A stretch of 64,000 nt of DNA from Microbacterium sp. ABRD28 (GTDB lineage: Bacteria; Actinomycetota; Actinomycetes; Actinomycetales; Microbacteriaceae), in assembly GCF_003850245.1 (NCBI RefSeq), contig NZ_CP031015.1:2666001-2730000 (forward strand), given 5' to 3'. The first letter of the stretch is position 1; each line of letters begins with the position of its first letter. Of the stretch, positions 1-8,215 are shown piece by piece. Under the pieces are notes generated by a model. It ran no database searches. It worked only from the letters and a program-made list of their open reading frames with translations, and was not told the origin of the DNA. A program made the position numbers and the translations under genes.

Positions 1-2
1 GA

Positions 3-68
3 GGGCGCGAATTGGTGCTGTGGGATGACGGGAACCAGGAGTTCGTAACAGCGTCGGCAGAGCTTTGA
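3..68 (+). CDS. C-terminal tail of an unknown protein (partial, cut by window start)
   Basis: The third frame is open from the first bases to a TGA at 66-68 and reads GRELVLWDDGNQEFVTASAEL. The other two forward frames close earlier. The composition (WDDGNQ, ending AEL) looks like a real acidic C-terminus, but 21 residues are too few to assign a family. It is probably the end of a gene that begins upstream of the window. Confidence 0.4.
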   Translation, partial: GRELVLWDDGNQEFVTASAEL

Positions 69-465
69 ACTCCGGCAACTGAGCAACGGGATGCCGGAAT
101 GAGTCACCGATCCCCATGTGTAAAGTCTGCTGCCTGCGGCGAGCGGTAGCGGCTGCGACACAGGCGGCGTCGCGCGACTCCATCCTCTTACGAGCCGGAT
201 ACGAAACGAGAAGCAGACGGCGTTGACATCCCGATTGCGCTTCGCGAACCAACCGCCTTCGGCTCAATCGGCTGACGGCCCTTCAGGCGCGTCAGTCTCC
301 CTTCGTCGCAGGTACCACGCGGGTGAGCCAAGATCGACAGTCTTTCTCGCGAATCGTCAATGACGGGGATGGTGAGCTTCATGGCAGACGTCGGTGTGTA
401 TGACTTCAGCGACGAGCGCGTTGATGTCGGCAGCGGTGTGACGCTTCCGAAGTCCTGGCGCGCGC
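69..465. other. Intergenic stretch with a possible displaced N-terminus at 381-473
   Basis: I see no convincing complete gene here. An ATG at 381 opens a 30-codon frame (MADVGVYDFSDERVDVGSG...) that ends at the TGA at 474-476, just inside the next gene. Its codon use and composition fit a genuine N-terminus of that gene in another frame. The rest of the stretch shows no tRNA, strong hairpin or mobile-element end. Confidence 0.3.
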
Positions 466-1047
466 GTGTCGGGTGAGCAGGACGCGCCCGGCACGATCAC
501 CGTCCGCGTGGAGTGGGATGACGCGCTCGGACGCATGGTCGTCGTCTTCGATGCCCTCGAGCGCAAGACGGAGGGTGTCGACATCACTAGCCAAGTGCTC
601 CGCGAGGTGCGAACGCATTGGATCATGACAAGGTCAGCTCTCGACGTCGTCACCGTCGACGTCGACGATGAGGGCGGTGACCAGGTCGACCGCATATCGG
701 TGCGCGATTTTCTCAGCCGCGTGCGGGCACACGAGGAGCGCGACCCCATGGAGTCCCTCCACGCCGCGATCTCGGTCTATAGCGTCGCGACAGCAATCAG
801 CTATCCGCCGCTGAAGCTGGTCGCCGACACTCTCCAGATCAGCCAGAGCACCGCGACCCGCCTCATGAGTCGCGCACGCGACTCGGGCCTGGCACCCGAA
901 ATCCGCATTCAGGAGCCACGACGGGCGCCGGCGGTTGACCCCTACAACCCGGGCGGGTTCTACAACCCCACGGCGCCCCACTTCGGGTCCCCCGACCCGA
1001 AGGGCCTTCGATCGGCCCATGAGAGACGCGGTGTGGACGCCGTCTGA
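466..1047 (+). CDS. Hypothetical protein with a C-terminal helix-turn-helix
   Basis: A 193-residue soluble protein. Residues 1-90 are an unassigned alpha/beta region rich in acidic residues. Residues about 114-142 (LKLVADTLQISQSTATRLMSRARDSG) read as a helix-turn-helix of the kind used to recognise DNA in small regulators. The tail after residue 150 is rich in Pro, Gly and Asn and looks disordered. The GTG at 466 is the first possible start after an in-frame stop at 439 and has no ribosome binding site. The frame starting with ATG 381 runs directly into it, so the real start may lie upstream with a frameshift near 465. The function is unknown; a DNA-binding role is inferred from the helix-turn-helix only. 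Confidence 0.6.
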   Translation: MSGEQDAPGTITVRVEWDDALGRMVVVFDALERKTEGVDITSQVLREVRTHWIMTRSALDVVTVDVDDEGGDQVDRISVRDFLSRVRAHEERDPMESLHAAISVYSVATAISYPPLKLVADTLQISQSTATRLMSRARDSGLAPEIRIQEPRRAPAVDPYNPGGFYNPTAPHFGSPDPKGLRSAHERRGVDAV

Positions 1048-1395
1048 CTGCCTTCAACGCATCCCTGAGGGTCGCTTAAGCATGTTGCTGAATGTCGATC
1101 GAAGATCCAAGCAGAGTGCCCAAAATTGGTGCTTCGAGAATGTGCTCAGAGCGAGCTTGCCCGCAGTCGCTCGCCGCATGGGCCCGGATCACGCCCCTCG
1201 GTGGGCAATTCTTGCCCGCATCTTGCCCCCATTCCATTCGCAGCTGGCCGTTTTTGGCTGTCGCGCGATGCCGCCTGACTCCCGGAAATCTGCGCGATCC
1301 CGCGCTAAAGTTGTCGTTTCACGTCGCTATGCAAAATGCTCAAAACGTGGCCGAGTCCCTCCAGGGGGCTTCGACGAAAATTACCCCCGTATCCG
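1048..1395. other. Non-coding gap with a short inverted repeat
   Basis: No open frame here has family-like composition. The only structure I can point to is an inverted repeat with 6-base arms (GGGCAA, TTGCCC) and a 3-base spacer at 1203-1217, followed by a further TTGCCC copy. The gap lies between the ends of two convergent genes, so it may hold their terminators, but no U-tract is visible. Confidence 0.35.
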
Positions 1396-1911
1396 TCACG
1401 CCCGCGGGGTGGATGGGTCGCCTACGCGTGGAGCCTCTGTAGCGCTCTGCGTTGTGTTGGCCAGAACGCTCTGGGCTCGCAGCAGCTCGTCAGACCGGAC
1501 AGTGACGTCCCAGCGCTCCGCGAGGAACTGCTTGACGGAGCTGAAGTCGCGGCGGCCCCGGGTGGCCGCATGCCCGACGAAGCCGAACACCGCTCCCCAG
1601 AGAGCGCCGAGTCCGAGGCCGAGGATCAGCAGCAGGATCCACGCCGCGATGTTGTCGGACAGAAGCCCGAAGAGCAGGCCGATGAGAAGGCCGAACCAGG
1701 CACCTGACGCGGCGCCGTAGCCGGCGGCCGTCCAGTTCGTCATCCGCCCGGTCACCTGCTCTTCGATCCGGACGTTGTAGCCGATGATCGCGACGTGCTC
1801 GACCGGGAACTGCTGGTCAGACAGTCTGTCGACCATCGCCTGCGCGTCGGCGTACTCGGTGAAGCTCGCCAGCACGGAGCGTGCCTGGCTGGGAGCTGCT
1901 GCGTCGGTCAT
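1396..1911 (-). CDS. General stress protein 17M-like (YflT-type) membrane protein
   Basis: 171 residues. The N-terminal part (roughly 10-50) has the pattern of YflT/general-stress-17M domains: SVLASFTEYADAQAMVDRLSD, then FPVEHVAIIGYN. Two glycine-rich hydrophobic segments follow (GAWFGLLIGLLFGLL and IAAWILLLILGLGLGALWG), then a charged C-terminal region. In this family such proteins are induced by general stress and are thought to sit in the membrane; the biochemical role is unknown. The ATG at 1911 was chosen over an upstream ATG because GGGGGACCGACC precedes it and the conserved region begins soon after. The gene stands alone, with a pseudogene on the other strand behind it. Confidence 0.75.
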   Translation of the reverse strand: MTDAAAPSQARSVLASFTEYADAQAMVDRLSDQQFPVEHVAIIGYNVRIEEQVTGRMTNWTAAGYGAASGAWFGLLIGLLFGLLSDNIAAWILLLILGLGLGALWGAVFGFVGHAATRGRRDFSSVKQFLAERWDVTVRSDELLRAQSVLANTTQSATEAPRVGDPSTPRA

Positions 1912-2087
1912 GGTCGGTCCCCCGGTTCCTGCGGTGTCGGGCCTCACCGAACACCTCGGCTGGCCTCAACGCCCATCGTCCGCCTCGTCGTAGACCACGT
2001 CAACGGCCTCCGAGCCGCGCACCCCGCAGTGTGACGCTTGATGACAGCCCGTTCGACCTCCCCGGACGTCATCCCGGTGCTGGGGGC

Positions 2088-2690
2088 ATGAGCAGGCAGA
2101 TCCGGTTCAACGCCTTCGACATGAACTGCGTCGCGCACAGTCATCCGGCATGTGGCGGCATCCCGATGACCAGTCCGCCCGGTACAAGGACCTCTCCTAC
2201 TGGACCGATCTCGCTCGCCTCCTCGAATAGGGCACCTTCGACGGCATCTTCATCGCCGATGTGCTCGGCACCTACGACGTGTACGGCAACTCCAACGAGG
2301 CCGCGATCCGTCACGGCGCGCAAGTGCCGGTGAACGACCCGATTCTCCTCGTGTCGGCGATGGCCGCCGTCACCGAGAACCTGGGTTTCGGGGTGACCGC
2401 GGGCACCGCGTACGAGCACCCGTACCCGTTCGCCCGGCGCATGTCGACGCTCGATCACCTCACCAAGGGCCGGGTGGGCTGGAACGTCGTCACCGGATAC
2501 CTGCCGAGCGCCGCGCGGAACATGGGGCACGACGACCAGCTCGAGCACGACCAGCGCTACGACGTCGCCGACGAGTACCTCGAGGTGCTCTACAAGCTCT
2601 GGGAGGGATCCTGGGAGGATGACGCGGTGGTCCGCGACCGCGAGAGCGGCGTCTTGGCCGACCCGAGCAGGCCGCCACGGTCGGGTAGCG
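2088..2690 (+). pseudogene. Decayed NtaA/SnaA/DszA-family FMN-dependent monooxygenase
   Basis: The start (MSRQIRFNAFDMNCVAH) is typical of the nitrilotriacetate/pristinamycin/dibenzothiophene monooxygenase family. After codon 17 the reading frame shifts near 2138: the conserved SSGMWRHPDDQSARYKDLSY continues in another frame. That frame meets a TAG at 2228-2230 where the family has Arg-Gly, then continues with GTFDGIFIADVLGTYDVYGN and on to YLEVLYKLWEGSWEDDAV. Homology stops at about 2660-2690, so some 250 C-terminal residues of a roughly 440-residue enzyme are missing. The working enzymes oxidise substrates with FMNH2 from a partner reductase; none is encoded nearby. Three independent lesions make this a pseudogene rather than a single sequencing error. 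Confidence 0.85.
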
Positions 2691-2718
2691 CCGGCGTATC
2701 GAGCGGCGCTTCCGCTCC

Positions 2719-4014
2719 CTACATCCGGCCCACCGTCTCGATGTCTTCCAGGAAGTCAGCGGCGACCTGGGCGGAGACCGTTGCCCGCGTTCCGGCGATC
2801 GCGGTGGTGTAGTCGGCCATGAAGGGGCCCTGCGGTTCGGCTGCTCCCGAATCGACCGCGTTCTCGAGGGCGGACTGCGAGGCCTTCCGCGCGGCGAACT
2901 CGATGTCGGCGGGCGAGAATCCCTCGCTCATGGCCACCAGCTCGGCGACATCCACGCCCACCGCCGCCTCGGGGATGTACCGGCGCCAGATGGCTTCGCG
3001 TGCCATGCCATCGGGAAGGCCGATCGGAATGACGTAGTCGAATCGCCCGTGCCGGAGAAAGGCCGCGTCCAGCGACCGGATGAAGTTGGTCGCACAGATG
3101 AGGAGACGGCCAGGCTGCTCACGGAACGCCGGGATGATCTTCAGCAGCTCGTTGGTGACGCCCTGGGTCGGCGACGGCGGTTCGCCCTGCCGATGCGAAG
3201 CGATCTCCTCCGCCTCATCGATGAACACCACGGCGTGCTCGAGCTCTGCGATCGACGCAAAGGTCTCTCGCAGCGCACCGGCCAGCCCGCCGGCGTGCGC
3301 GGCGAGACGGGACGGGAAGACTTCGACGAACGACCATTCCAGTCGTGACGCGATGGCTTTGGCGAAGGTCGTCTTGCCTGTTCCGGGCGGGCCGAACAGC
3401 ACGATGGCGCGCGGCGGCACCACACCGAATCGCTCCGCGAGATCCGACTGCGCGAGCGGAAGCACGACGCGGCGCTCGAGAAGCTGTTTCTCGGCGTTCA
3501 TCCCCCCGACGGCGTCCCACAGGCCACGCGGAAGGACGCGACCGCCCAGCTCGGCGAGCCGCTTGAGTTCGTTGCCCTGCACCGGGATGTGACGCTCGAG
3601 ATAGTGGAGGTCTTGCTTCAGCTCGAAGCCCTGCGACAGGAAGGCATCCACTTTCGTCTCGGTCGCCGGGATCAGTGCGGAGAGTTTGGAGATTCCGTGC
3701 GGAGCCATACGGACCTCTAGTGCCGCGAGCAGCGAGGAACCGAGACCCCCTGCGCCGAATCCCGTGGCAGTGGCCAGGAAGACCACCCACCCCTGGGCGT
3801 GCGCAGCGCGCCCGACCGCTGCTCCGACGATCTGCTCCCCGGAAACGGCGACGACCGCGTGGTCCTTCGCGCACGACGCGAGAACCTCCGACAGGCCGTA
3901 GACCGCTTCGGCACCATCGCGCGAGAGCTGCTCCCAGAGACTGAGGATGCCGTCGACATCTTCCGCGTGATAATCACGGATGCGCCACGATGCCACGTCT
4001 TCTCCGTCCCTCAT
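2719..4014 (-). CDS. GNAT acetyltransferase-AAA+ ATPase fusion protein
   Basis: 431 residues. Residues 9-145 read as a GNAT fold: WRIRDYHAEDVDGILSLWEQ at the start and an acetyl-CoA loop region around TATGFGAGGLGSSLL. Residues about 165-400 are an AAA+ module of the classical (FtsH/p97/katanin-like) type: Walker A GPPGTGKT at 208-215, Walker B VVFIDEAEE at 262-270, sensor 1 around LLICATNF, the arginine-finger-like RHGRFD, and the C-terminal helical-domain motif GFSPADIEFAARKA. The ATG at 4014 starts just before the GNAT domain. No protease or chaperone partner is adjacent. The target is unknown; coupling of acyl transfer to ATP-driven remodelling is inference from the domains. Confidence 0.8.
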   Translation of the reverse strand: MRDGEDVASWRIRDYHAEDVDGILSLWEQLSRDGAEAVYGLSEVLASCAKDHAVVAVSGEQIVGAAVGRAAHAQGWVVFLATATGFGAGGLGSSLLAALEVRMAPHGISKLSALIPATETKVDAFLSQGFELKQDLHYLERHIPVQGNELKRLAELGGRVLPRGLWDAVGGMNAEKQLLERRVVLPLAQSDLAERFGVVPPRAIVLFGPPGTGKTTFAKAIASRLEWSFVEVFPSRLAAHAGGLAGALRETFASIAELEHAVVFIDEAEEIASHRQGEPPSPTQGVTNELLKIIPAFREQPGRLLICATNFIRSLDAAFLRHGRFDYVIPIGLPDGMAREAIWRRYIPEAAVGVDVAELVAMSEGFSPADIEFAARKASQSALENAVDSGAAEPQGPFMADYTTAIAGTRATVSAQVAADFLEDIETVGRM

Positions 4015-4165
4015 CTGCCGAGCACAGGCGGTGGCGTCGGTCCGCGAACCGCAGACCTGCCGTTCGCCGAGTTCGACGCGGTGGTCAGGGCACCACCTTG
4101 ACACAGGAACCACCCCGTTCGGCCGGTGGGTCGATCATCCGCGCGACGAGTACCGCGGGGTCGGG

Positions 4166-4171
4166 TACCGT
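4166..4171 (+). promoter_or_regulatory. Leaderless -10 box for the sulfatase-like gene
   Basis: TACCGT followed by 6 bases and the ATG at 4178. There is no Shine-Dalgarno sequence, so the transcript probably begins at or next to the start codon. Confidence 0.55.
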
Positions 4172-4177
4172 CGCGGT

Positions 4178-5824
4178 ATGACGGCCCAGGGGGTGGCACC
4201 CACTCTCCCGGCCCGTCGTCCGCAGGCCCGGACGCCGGAGCTCGTCGTCACCGCGCTCGCCTGGGTGACGGTGTTCGGCGCTCCGCTCATCCCCGGCGCG
4301 CTCGACGCCGGTACGGGCCTCGCGGCGCGGCTGCCGGTGGAGACGATCCTCGTGCTGCTGCTTGTCGTCGCCGTTCGCGGCGTCTTCCAGCGAGTCGCCG
4401 CGTATGCGTTCGGGGCGGTCACGGTGCTGGCTGCGCTCGTCGCCCTGCTCGACCTGTCGTTCCGGGGAACGATCGACCGCGGCTTCGCCGCCACCGAAGA
4501 CTGGCGCGCCGTCGTCAACGCCTACAAGGTGGTGCAGGACGTCGTGGGTCCGTTCACCGCAGCCCTCGCAGCGCTGATGGTCATCGGTGTCGCTGTTGCC
4601 GCCGTGTTCGTGGTCGGCCGGTGCGTGCTGCGGTGCGCCCGGTCGGTGTCGCACTTCGGCGCGCGGGGGCGGGTGGCGGTGGCCGCCGCGGCGACGGCGT
4701 GGGTGATCCTGTCGGTCGTCGGGGCGCAGCATCCCACCGGAGCAGCTGTCGCGGCGGCGGATGTCACGAGAACCCTCGTCGGCGAAGCCGTGCAGGCGGC
4801 GGAGAGCGTCCCCGACCAGGAGGCCTTCGAACGGGCGCTCCAGGACGACTCGCTTGCCGGCGGCGCCCCCGACGACCCTCTCGCCGGCCTCCGCGGCAAG
4901 GACGTCGTCATCGCCTTCGTCGAGAGCTACGGCGAGGTCGCGGTGTCGGACACCGACGAGATGGCGGGCATCACCCGGCTGATCGACGAGAGCGCCGAGC
5001 GGCTCACCGAGAACGGATACCGCGCCGAGAGCGCGTTCCTCACCTCCCCCACCTTCGGCGGCGTGAGCTGGCTCGCCCACGGCACGCTGCAGAGCGGCGC
5101 GTGGGTCGACACGCAGCAGAAATACGACGCGCTGCTGTCGAGTGAGCGGATGACGCTGAGCCGCCTGTTCGGCGACGCCGGCTGGCGCACGGTCACGGTC
5201 AACCCCGCGCATACCGAGCCCTGGCCGGAGGGTGAGGCGTTCTACGGTTTCGATCGGATGCTCGACGAGCAGGAACTGGCCTACGCCGGCCCCGCCTTCG
5301 GCTTCGCGCGTGTGCCCGATCAGTACACGTGGCAGCGCTTCTTCGACGAGGAGCTCGCCGGCGACGGCGCGCCGATCATGGCCGAGGTCTCCCTCGTCTC
5401 CTCCCACACGCCGTGGACGCCGACGCCCCGGCTCGTGCCGTGGGCGGACCTCGGTGACGGCAGCCTCTTCGCCGGTCAGCTGGATGACACGGCCGCGGCA
5501 AGCTTCTGGCCCGACGAGCGGCGCACCCGCGCCGACTACGCCGAATCGATGGAGTACTCGCTCGGTGCGACCCTGTCGTTCGTCGAGACCTACGACCCCT
5601 CAGATCTCGTTCTCGTGCTGGTCGGCGACCACCAGCCTTCCCGTGTCGTCAGCGGGCCGGATGCCGACAGCGACGTGCCCGTCACGATCGTGTCGAAAGA
5701 CCCCGCGGTGTTCGAGCGGATCGAGGCGTGGGAATGGGATGCCGGTTTCCGCCCGTCCGTGGATTCGCCGGTGTGGCGCATGGATGCGTTCCGCGACCGG
5801 TTCGTCGAGGCGTTCAGCGGCTGA
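4178..5824 (+). CDS. Membrane-anchored sulfatase/alkaline-phosphatase-superfamily hydrolase
   Basis: 548 residues. The N-terminal third holds four or so hydrophobic segments (LVVTALAWVTVFGAPLIP, ILVLLLVVAVRGV, GAVTVLAALVALLDL, ALAALMVIGVAVAAVFVV). An extracellular hydrolase region follows, starting at KDVVIAFVESYGEVAV and ending with LVLVLVGDHQPSRVV. This is the architecture of LtaS/OpgB-like enzymes, which act on phosphodiester- or phosphate-linked cell-envelope polymers with metal ions. GGVSWLAHGT occupies the position of the nucleophile loop, and GDHQP is the late metal-binding motif. The ATG at 4178 follows a leaderless-type -10 box. The substrate cannot be told from sequence; polymer synthesis or degradation in the envelope is inferred. 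Confidence 0.75.
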   Translation: MTAQGVAPTLPARRPQARTPELVVTALAWVTVFGAPLIPGALDAGTGLAARLPVETILVLLLVVAVRGVFQRVAAYAFGAVTVLAALVALLDLSFRGTIDRGFAATEDWRAVVNAYKVVQDVVGPFTAALAALMVIGVAVAAVFVVGRCVLRCARSVSHFGARGRVAVAAAATAWVILSVVGAQHPTGAAVAAADVTRTLVGEAVQAAESVPDQEAFERALQDDSLAGGAPDDPLAGLRGKDVVIAFVESYGEVAVSDTDEMAGITRLIDESAERLTENGYRAESAFLTSPTFGGVSWLAHGTLQSGAWVDTQQKYDALLSSERMTLSRLFGDAGWRTVTVNPAHTEPWPEGEAFYGFDRMLDEQELAYAGPAFGFARVPDQYTWQRFFDEELAGDGAPIMAEVSLVSSHTPWTPTPRLVPWADLGDGSLFAGQLDDTAAASFWPDERRTRADYAESMEYSLGATLSFVETYDPSDLVLVLVGDHQPSRVVSGPDADSDVPVTIVSKDPAVFERIEAWEWDAGFRPSVDSPVWRMDAFRDRFVEAFSG

Positions 5825-5860
5825 TCCCGACCTCTGCGCCGGCAGGCCCCCACCGTCGGG

Positions 5861-5866
5861 TAGCGT
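5861..5866 (+). promoter_or_regulatory. Leaderless -10 box for the PEP-mutase family gene
   Basis: TAGCGT, 6 bases, then ATG 5873. The 12 bases from the box to the start codon are nearly identical to those in front of the gene at 4178. Confidence 0.55.
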
Positions 5867-5872
5867 CGCGGT

Positions 5873-6655
5873 ATGACCTCAGGTACCACCATCCAGGACA
5901 AGGCACAGACTCTTCAGACGCTCCACCAGGCACCCGAGATCCTGCGGGTGGTGAACGTCTGGGACGTCATCAGCGCCCGGACGATCGCCGACCTGCCCGA
6001 GACTCGCGCGCTCGCGACCGCCGGGCACTCGATCGCCGCGAGCCTGGGGTACCCCGACGGCGGCATGCCGCTCGACACCGCCCTCGAGGCGGCGGGGCGG
6101 ATCGCACAGTCGGTCGACCTGCCGGTCAGCGCCGACCTCGACGACGGGTACGACGAGCCGGGCGAGACGGTGCGCCGCGCGATCGGGCTCGGCATCGTGG
6201 GCGCCAATGTCGAAGACCGCATGCGCCCCTTCGACGAAGCCGTCGCGCGGGTTCGTGCGATCGTGCGTGCGGCCGAGGCCGAGGGCGTGCCCTTCCAGCT
6301 GAACGCCCGCACCGACGCGCTTCTGCGCGGAGGCGATGCCCCCATCGATCAGCAGCTCGACGAGGCCATCCGACGCGGCCGGGCCTTCCTCGACGAGGGC
6401 GCCGCGGTGGTGTTCGTCCCGGGCGCCATCGATCGTGCTCACGTCGAGCGGATCGTCGAGGGGCTGGGGCGCGGGAAGCTCTCGGTCATCGGCTTCCCCG
6501 GTGCCCTCCCGGCGAAGGAGTACGAGGAGCTCGGCGTCGCCCGCATCTCGTACGGTCCGCTCACGCAGCGGGTCGCGCTCCGCGCGCTTCGGGACCTCGG
6601 TGAGTCGCTGTACGCCGACGGGGTCATCCCCGACGACACCCCCGCGCTGAACTGA
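5873..6655 (+). CDS. Isocitrate lyase/PEP mutase family protein
   Basis: 260 residues, the usual length for the small members of the isocitrate lyase/phosphoenolpyruvate mutase superfamily (TIM barrel, Mg2+-dependent C-C or P-C chemistry). Family motifs are present: VVNVWDVISAR near the start, PVSADLDDGYDEP (the Mg-binding Asp-Asp region), GIVGANVEDRM, and FQLNARTDALLRGG. The cysteine-containing KKCGH loop of true isocitrate lyases is absent. Members include carboxyphosphonoenolpyruvate mutase-like, oxaloacetate decarboxylase and methylisocitrate lyase-like enzymes; which reaction applies is not clear. The gene stands alone behind its own leaderless promoter. Confidence 0.85.
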   Translation: MTSGTTIQDKAQTLQTLHQAPEILRVVNVWDVISARTIADLPETRALATAGHSIAASLGYPDGGMPLDTALEAAGRIAQSVDLPVSADLDDGYDEPGETVRRAIGLGIVGANVEDRMRPFDEAVARVRAIVRAAEAEGVPFQLNARTDALLRGGDAPIDQQLDEAIRRGRAFLDEGAAVVFVPGAIDRAHVERIVEGLGRGKLSVIGFPGALPAKEYEELGVARISYGPLTQRVALRALRDLGESLYADGVIPDDTPALN

Positions 6656-6674
6656 CGCTGGCGCCGTTCCCGCC

Positions 6675-7106
6675 ATGTTCACCGTCACCGAGGTCGTCGT
6701 GATCGCGCGTTCGCGCTCCGACGTGTTCGCCTATCTCACCGACGCCGGCCGGCGCCCCGAGTGGGACGAGACCGTCATCTCCGAGACGCTGACCTCGGCC
6801 GCCCCGGTCGGGGTGGGGAGCACGATCCACAGCCGGATGCGGGTCATGGGCCGCGAGGTGGAGTTCGACTGGCGCGTCACCGAGTTCGTGCCGCCGGGAC
6901 GGATGGCGATCGTCAGTACGCGGGGGACGTTCCCGACATCCCTGCTGTTCGACCTGGCCGACCACGCCGCAGGAACGCGGGTCAGCGCCACGATCGACGG
7001 CGAGCCGTCGGGGATGCTGCGGCTGGTGGAGCCGATGATCGAAGACACCATCCGCTCCACCCTGGCGACCGGTCTCGGTCGCGTCGTCCGCATCCTGGAG
7101 GCGTGA
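6675..7106 (+). CDS. SRPBCC (START/polyketide-cyclase-like) family protein
   Basis: 143 residues with the SRPBCC pattern: MFTVTEVVVIARSRSDVFAYL at the start, the central strand RPEWDETVIS, and a long C-terminal helix ending LGRVVRILEA. The fold forms a helix-grip pocket that binds hydrophobic ligands; the ligand is unknown. It begins 20 bases after the preceding gene with no obvious ribosome binding site, so co-transcription with the PEP-mutase-family gene is likely. Confidence 0.75.
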   Translation: MFTVTEVVVIARSRSDVFAYLTDAGRRPEWDETVISETLTSAAPVGVGSTIHSRMRVMGREVEFDWRVTEFVPPGRMAIVSTRGTFPTSLLFDLADHAAGTRVSATIDGEPSGMLRLVEPMIEDTIRSTLATGLGRVVRILEA

Positions 7107-7167
7107 TCAGGCCCGTCGTCGAGACATCCTCGGGCACGGGATGACGCGGATGCGCCATCATGGAGGG

Positions 7168-7338
7168 GTGACCTCCCGCCTTCCCCTCCTGCTCTCCCTG
7201 GCGTCGCTCGGCATCCTGTTCCTGTCGATCGTCTTCGTCTTCCTGCTGGTGATCGGCAGCTACTTCGGCATCGTCCCCTTCACCGAGACCCACGAGTCTT
7301 CCGACGCGCTCGCGCAGGCGCTTTCGCTCGTCGCCTGA
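7168..7338 (+). CDS. Small single-pass membrane protein of unknown function
   Basis: From the GTG at 7168 the product is 56 residues: a short N-terminus, one hydrophobic segment (LLSLASLGILFLSIVFVFLLVIGSY) and a hydrophilic tail. An ATG at 7141 in the same frame would add nine polar residues (MTRMRHHGG). The GGAGG just before the GTG is too close to act as a normal ribosome binding site, so the start is uncertain. No family is recognised. Confidence 0.5.
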   Translation: MTSRLPLLLSLASLGILFLSIVFVFLLVIGSYFGIVPFTETHESSDALAQALSLVA

Positions 7339-7372
7339 TCGGCGCCCCCTGGCCGGGGCACCGTCCCGCCGC

Positions 7373-7378
7373 TAACGT
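7373..7378 (+). promoter_or_regulatory. Leaderless -10 box for the VIT-family gene
   Basis: TAACGT, 6 bases, then ATG 7385, with no Shine-Dalgarno sequence between. Confidence 0.55.
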
Positions 7379-7384
7379 CGGGAC

Positions 7385-8110
7385 ATGAGCGACGATCGGC
7401 CTTCCACGGCGCCTCCCGATGAACCGCACCGGCCGGGGCTCGCCCAGCGCCTCAACGGTCTGCGCGCCGGAGTTCTCGGTGCCAATGACGGCATCGTCTC
7501 CACTGCGGCGGTGGTCGTCGGTGTCGCCGGTGCCACCTCGGCTGTCGGGCCCGTCCTGCTCGCGGGCGCCGCGGCACTCGTCGGCGGCGCCGTCTCGATG
7601 GCGCTCGGCGAGTACGTCTCGGTATCGAGTCAGCGCGACAGCGAGCACGCGCTCATCGAGAAGGAGCGTCGCGAACTCGCCACCGACCCGGACGGCGAGT
7701 TCGCCGAACTCGTGGGCCTCTACCGCGCGCAGGGGTTGAGCGAGCAGACGGCGACGGCGGTCGCGAAGGAGCTGACCGAGAGCGATGCCCTCGCCGCGCA
7801 CCTCTCGATCGAGTTGAACATCGATCAGAGCGACGTCGTGAGTCCCTGGTCGGCCGCCATCGCCTCGGCGGTCGCCTTCACGATCGGCGCGCTCCTCCCC
7901 CTCGCCACGATCCTCTTCGTCCCCCACCCCGCCCGCATCTGGCTCACCTTCGCGAGTGTTCTCGTCGCCCTGGCCGTCACCGGGTACGTCGCGGCGTGGA
8001 TCGGCGGCGCGCGACAGCTACGCGCCGTCATCCGCACGGTCGTCGGCGGAGCCCTCGCGCTCGGCGCCACCTTCCTCATCGGCACGCTGCTCGGAACCGG
8101 AGTGGCCTGA
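7385..8110 (+). CDS. VIT1/CCC1-family metal transporter
   Basis: 241 residues. Motifs of the vacuolar iron transporter family (DUF125) are clear: RLNGLRAGVLGANDGIVSTAAVVVGVAGA in the first helix, and GGAVSMALGEYVSVSSQRDSE, which carries the conserved metal-path Met/Glu region. An amphipathic cytoplasmic metal-binding domain rich in Glu follows (EKERRELATDPDGEFAELVGLYRAQGLSE), then three C-terminal membrane segments. Known members move Fe2+ or Mn2+ out of the cytoplasm using the proton gradient. Ion choice here is not determined. No metal regulator is adjacent; the DtxR-family gene lies 10 kb away. Confidence 0.85.
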   Translation: MSDDRPSTAPPDEPHRPGLAQRLNGLRAGVLGANDGIVSTAAVVVGVAGATSAVGPVLLAGAAALVGGAVSMALGEYVSVSSQRDSEHALIEKERRELATDPDGEFAELVGLYRAQGLSEQTATAVAKELTESDALAAHLSIELNIDQSDVVSPWSAAIASAVAFTIGALLPLATILFVPHPARIWLTFASVLVALAVTGYVAAWIGGARQLRAVIRTVVGGALALGATFLIGTLLGTGVA

Positions 8111-8215
8111 CCGCTGCGGGCGGATCTTGCCACACCGGCGCCGGAAGCGAAAGGGAGCAGTCAGCACGCAGGAAAGGCGCTTCACTGGTTTCCCAGGCAG
8201 AAGGACGAGGACGCC

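Noticed and set aside
1092..1442. An open frame in the gap before the stress-protein gene
   Set aside because: Composition is atypical for coding DNA in this window, it lacks a ribosome binding site and it runs into the 3' end of the convergent gene.
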